Source of the DNA: Chloroflexota bacterium
Lineage (GTDB): Bacteria; Chloroflexota; Dormibacteria; Dormibacterales; Dormibacteraceae
Length of the DNA stretch: 7,098 bases
Assembly: GCA_005879675.1 (NCBI GenBank)
Contig: VBJE01000070.1
Coordinates: forward strand, 1 to 7,098
Reading direction: 5' to 3'
Position 1 is the first letter of the stretch. Every line of letters starts with the position of its first letter. This document shows positions 5,832 to 7,098 of the stretch, piece by piece. The position numbers and the translations under genes are program-made. The notes beneath the pieces were generated by a model that saw nothing but the letters and a program-made list of their open reading frames with translations, made no database searches and was not told the origin of the DNA.

Positions 5832-6716
5832 TTGAGGGCCCGCGTCGAGTCGGATTGGCCGGATGGCCAGGAAGCGCTCCCGGAAGAGGTCGAAGACTCC
5901 GGCACGATGAGGTCATGGCTGGTGCGAGGCACCCGTAAGCTCGCGGTGGACCCGCGTCGTAGGTTTGGCCGCCACGGCGTCGCGCGGCGCCTGCTGGCGG
6001 GCGGGCAGGTGAGAGGCAGCGCCGTCGGTGCGTGGCGCGACCTCGTCTCCGCGCTGCAGCGGCACACCGTCCACACCGAGCTGGCGCAATTGTCGAAGCA
6101 GGACCGCCAGATCCTCTCCCTGGCCTATCTCCAGGGCCACACCAACAGCGAGATCGCCGCGATGCTGCAGGTGTCGGCGCGGACGGTCAGCCGGCGCCTG
6201 ACGGCGGCCCTCGCACGGTTGGAGGAGTCGGCCAAAGGAGCGGGAGCGTGGGTTTCGGCCCTCGCGCTGCTCGCGCTTGCCGGCTACAGCCGCTGGGTGG
6301 CCGCGGCCCGATCGACACGGTGGCCAGGCGCCGCGGCGATGGCCGCGGCGGGCACCGCGACCGCGGTTGCCGTCGGCTTCGCCATCGCGAACCCGGCGCC
6401 GTCGGAGACGGCCCACGCATCGGCCCCGATGAGCGCCAATGCGATCCACGTCTCGCTCCCGGTGCAGCGTCCGCTCATTCCAATCTCGGCGGCGCCGACC
6501 GCTGTGGTGGTGGCACCCGACCAGGACGCGGCCAAAGACCACGCCGGCAACGGGCCGCAGCACGCCGCGAACCAGGCCTCCGTCACAGCGTCGCGAATCT
6601 GCCAAGGCAACCCCACGAGCGCGCCTCCCGCGGTGCCGGTGGGACCTCGCGCCGGCCATCCGCACGAGCCGCCGGTCATGCACCCCGGGCCTGGAGGCTG
6701 CGGACACAAGGCGTAA
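5832..6716 (+). CDS. Sigma-70 region 4-like HTH protein with membrane segment and Pro/His-rich tail
   Basis: The 294-residue protein has a sigma-70 region 4 at about residues 84-132 (AQLSKQDRQILSLAYLQG, then the helix-turn-helix EIAAMLQVSARTVSRRL). An upstream stretch at 28-44 (SWLVRGTRKLAVDPRRR) resembles the end of region 2 in ECF sigma factors, but the core-binding part of region 2 is absent. A hydrophobic Ala-rich span at 165-187 is a likely membrane helix. A weaker span at 138-152 is followed by Arg residues, so one crossing with the HTH in the cytosol is most likely. The tail (188-294) is rich in Pro, Ala and His, with Cys257 and Cys290. The frame opens at 5820. TTG 5832 gives the longest form but has no well-placed ribosome-binding site, and ATG 5907 (residue 26) is a good alternative. 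It could be a degenerate sigma factor or a membrane-bound regulator; its targets are unknown. Confidence 0.75.
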   Translation: MRARVESDWPDGQEALPEEVEDSGTMRSWLVRGTRKLAVDPRRRFGRHGVARRLLAGGQVRGSAVGAWRDLVSALQRHTVHTELAQLSKQDRQILSLAYLQGHTNSEIAAMLQVSARTVSRRLTAALARLEESAKGAGAWVSALALLALAGYSRWVAAARSTRWPGAAAMAAAGTATAVAVGFAIANPAPSETAHASAPMSANAIHVSLPVQRPLIPISAAPTAVVVAPDQDAAKDHAGNGPQHAANQASVTASRICQGNPTSAPPAVPVGPRAGHPHEPPVMHPGPGGCGHKA

Positions 6717-6717
6717 A

Positions 6718-6747
6718 GCAAGTGACCGGGCAATCCGTCCGGCTTGC
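6718..6747 (+). terminator. Hairpin just after the sigma-like gene, possible T-tract-less terminator
   Basis: GCAAG (6718-6722) pairs with CTTGC (6743-6747), and CCGG (6726-6729) pairs with CCGG (6739-6742) around a 9-base loop, with a 3-base bulge. It begins two bases after the TAA stop. No T run follows, so termination is only one possibility; it might instead protect the 3' end. Confidence 0.3.
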
Positions 6748-6897
6748 GCCTTCCGAATCACCCGGCCAACACGATCGTTGCACAGGCCACGACGGCGCGC
6801 AACGTGGAGATGTTTGCCAGGCGACATCCGACAAGTCGACGGATGCATCTCTAACGTAGAGGTCTGAGCAAACGCTAAGGATTCATCGAGTCGGTTC

Positions 6898-6947
6898 CCA
6901 GGTCGCGCGCGCAACCTCGGAGCACAACGTCGGAGTTCCAGGTCGCG
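6898..6947. repeat. 10-base direct repeat, two copies 40 bases apart
   Basis: CCAGGTCGCG occurs at 6898-6907 and again at 6938-6947, each preceded by a GTTCC-like sequence and followed by a similar GC pair after one mismatch. The 40-base period is close to four helical turns. It may be a small duplication or paired regulator sites, but two copies is little evidence. Confidence 0.4.
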
Positions 6948-6950
6948 AGC

Positions 6951-6956
6951 GGAGGT
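6951..6956 (+). promoter_or_regulatory. Shine-Dalgarno for the ORF starting at 6966
   Basis: GGAGGT lies 9 bases before the ATG at 6966. This near-consensus site fixes the start of the terminal partial gene, which otherwise shows little recognisable sequence. Confidence 0.65.
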
Positions 6957-6965
6957 AGATCGAAG

Positions 6966-7098
6966 ATGTCAGAACAGAACCCGGGAGAGTCGGAGCAGGG
7001 GCCGCTGACCCCGTCCGACCAGACCTTGCTTCCACCGTCGAACGACGCCACGCCGCCGCCGCCCATGTGGACGCCTCCACCGACGACCGCCCCTCCCG
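6966..7098 (+). CDS. Pro-rich N-terminus of an unidentified protein, 3' end outside the window
   Basis: An ATG at 6966 with a good Shine-Dalgarno opens a frame that runs off the end of the window after 44 codons. The visible part begins MSEQNPGES and is rich in Pro, Thr, Ser and Glu, with runs such as TPPPPMW and TPPPTTAPP; it looks like a disordered leader. In GC-rich bacteria such leaders often precede a membrane helix and an extracytoplasmic domain, for example in membrane-anchored proteases or DUF-type envelope proteins, but none of that can be seen here. No family can be assigned. It follows the sigma-like membrane protein on the same strand after 249 bases, so the two are probably separate transcription units. 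Confidence 0.6.
   Translation, partial: MSEQNPGESEQGPLTPSDQTLLPPSNDATPPPPMWTPPPTTAPP

Larger units (their letters stand above)
6717..6965. other. Intergenic region with hairpin and a short direct repeat
   Basis: I see no credible gene on either strand in these 249 bases. Apart from the hairpin at its start, it holds CATCCG (6825-6830) with its inverted partner CGGATG (6840-6845), a TAACGT hexamer (6852-6857) that could act as a -10 but lacks a good -35, and a 10-base direct repeat near the downstream gene. The promoter of the next gene presumably lies here. Confidence 0.5.

Noticed and set aside
5822..5938. A 38-codon ORF starting at TTG 5822
   Set aside because: It has a good ribosome-binding site, but the product (Gly, Arg and Pro-rich) resembles no protein and overlaps the sigma-like gene; it is kept only as an observation.
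6825..6845. Inverted repeat CATCCG...CGGATG
   Set aside because: The 6-base stem has a 9-base loop, no T run and no clear link to a promoter, so it is likely chance in GC-rich DNA.
5913..6914. Long minus-strand ORF opposite the sigma-like gene
   Set aside because: It is Arg-rich with no recognisable motif, while the opposite strand has a clear sigma region 4 helix-turn-helix.

Overview
This is a GC-rich bacterial window with many GTG/TTG starts and tightly packed, overlapping genes. That style fits a high-GC Terrabacteria-type lineage (Actinomycetota, Chloroflexota or Dormibacterota-like, perhaps from a soil metagenome). No rRNA, tRNA or other phylogenetic marker is present, so the assignment is only an impression. 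I see no tRNA, CRISPR array, insertion sequence or phage gene.

Layout. (1) Positions 1-828, plus strand: the 3' three quarters of a type III polyketide synthase (chalcone synthase-like), cut by the window edge but with its Cys-His-Asn triad intact. (2) Positions 761-2631, minus strand: a two-gene operon, ribokinase then a calcium-type nucleoside hydrolase, joined by a 4-base GTGA overlap. The hydrolase's 3' end runs 68 bases antisense into the PKS gene. (3) Positions 2632-2731: a 100-base divergent control region with opposed promoter-like elements and two short palindromes. (4) Positions 2732-5771, plus strand: a complete four-gene ECF (energy-coupling factor) transporter operon in the order S component, EcfT, EcfA1, EcfA2. 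(5) A possible terminator, then 5832-6716: a protein with a sigma-70 region 4 helix-turn-helix, a membrane segment and a Pro/His-rich tail. (6) Positions 6717-6965 are intergenic, and a new Pro-rich ORF starts at 6966 and runs off the end.

How it fits together. The two divergent operons read as one ribonucleoside salvage unit. The ECF transporter would import a ribonucleoside, the hydrolase would split it into base and ribose, and ribokinase would make ribose-5-phosphate. The enzyme assignments are strong. The transporter's substrate is inferred only from its neighbours; its S component does not match a family whose specificity I can name. The sigma-like membrane protein and the PKS appear to be separate units.

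Most worth checking: the substrate of this ECF system and its shared divergent control region, the sigma-region-4 protein tethered to a membrane segment, and the non-canonical ABC signature of EcfA2.
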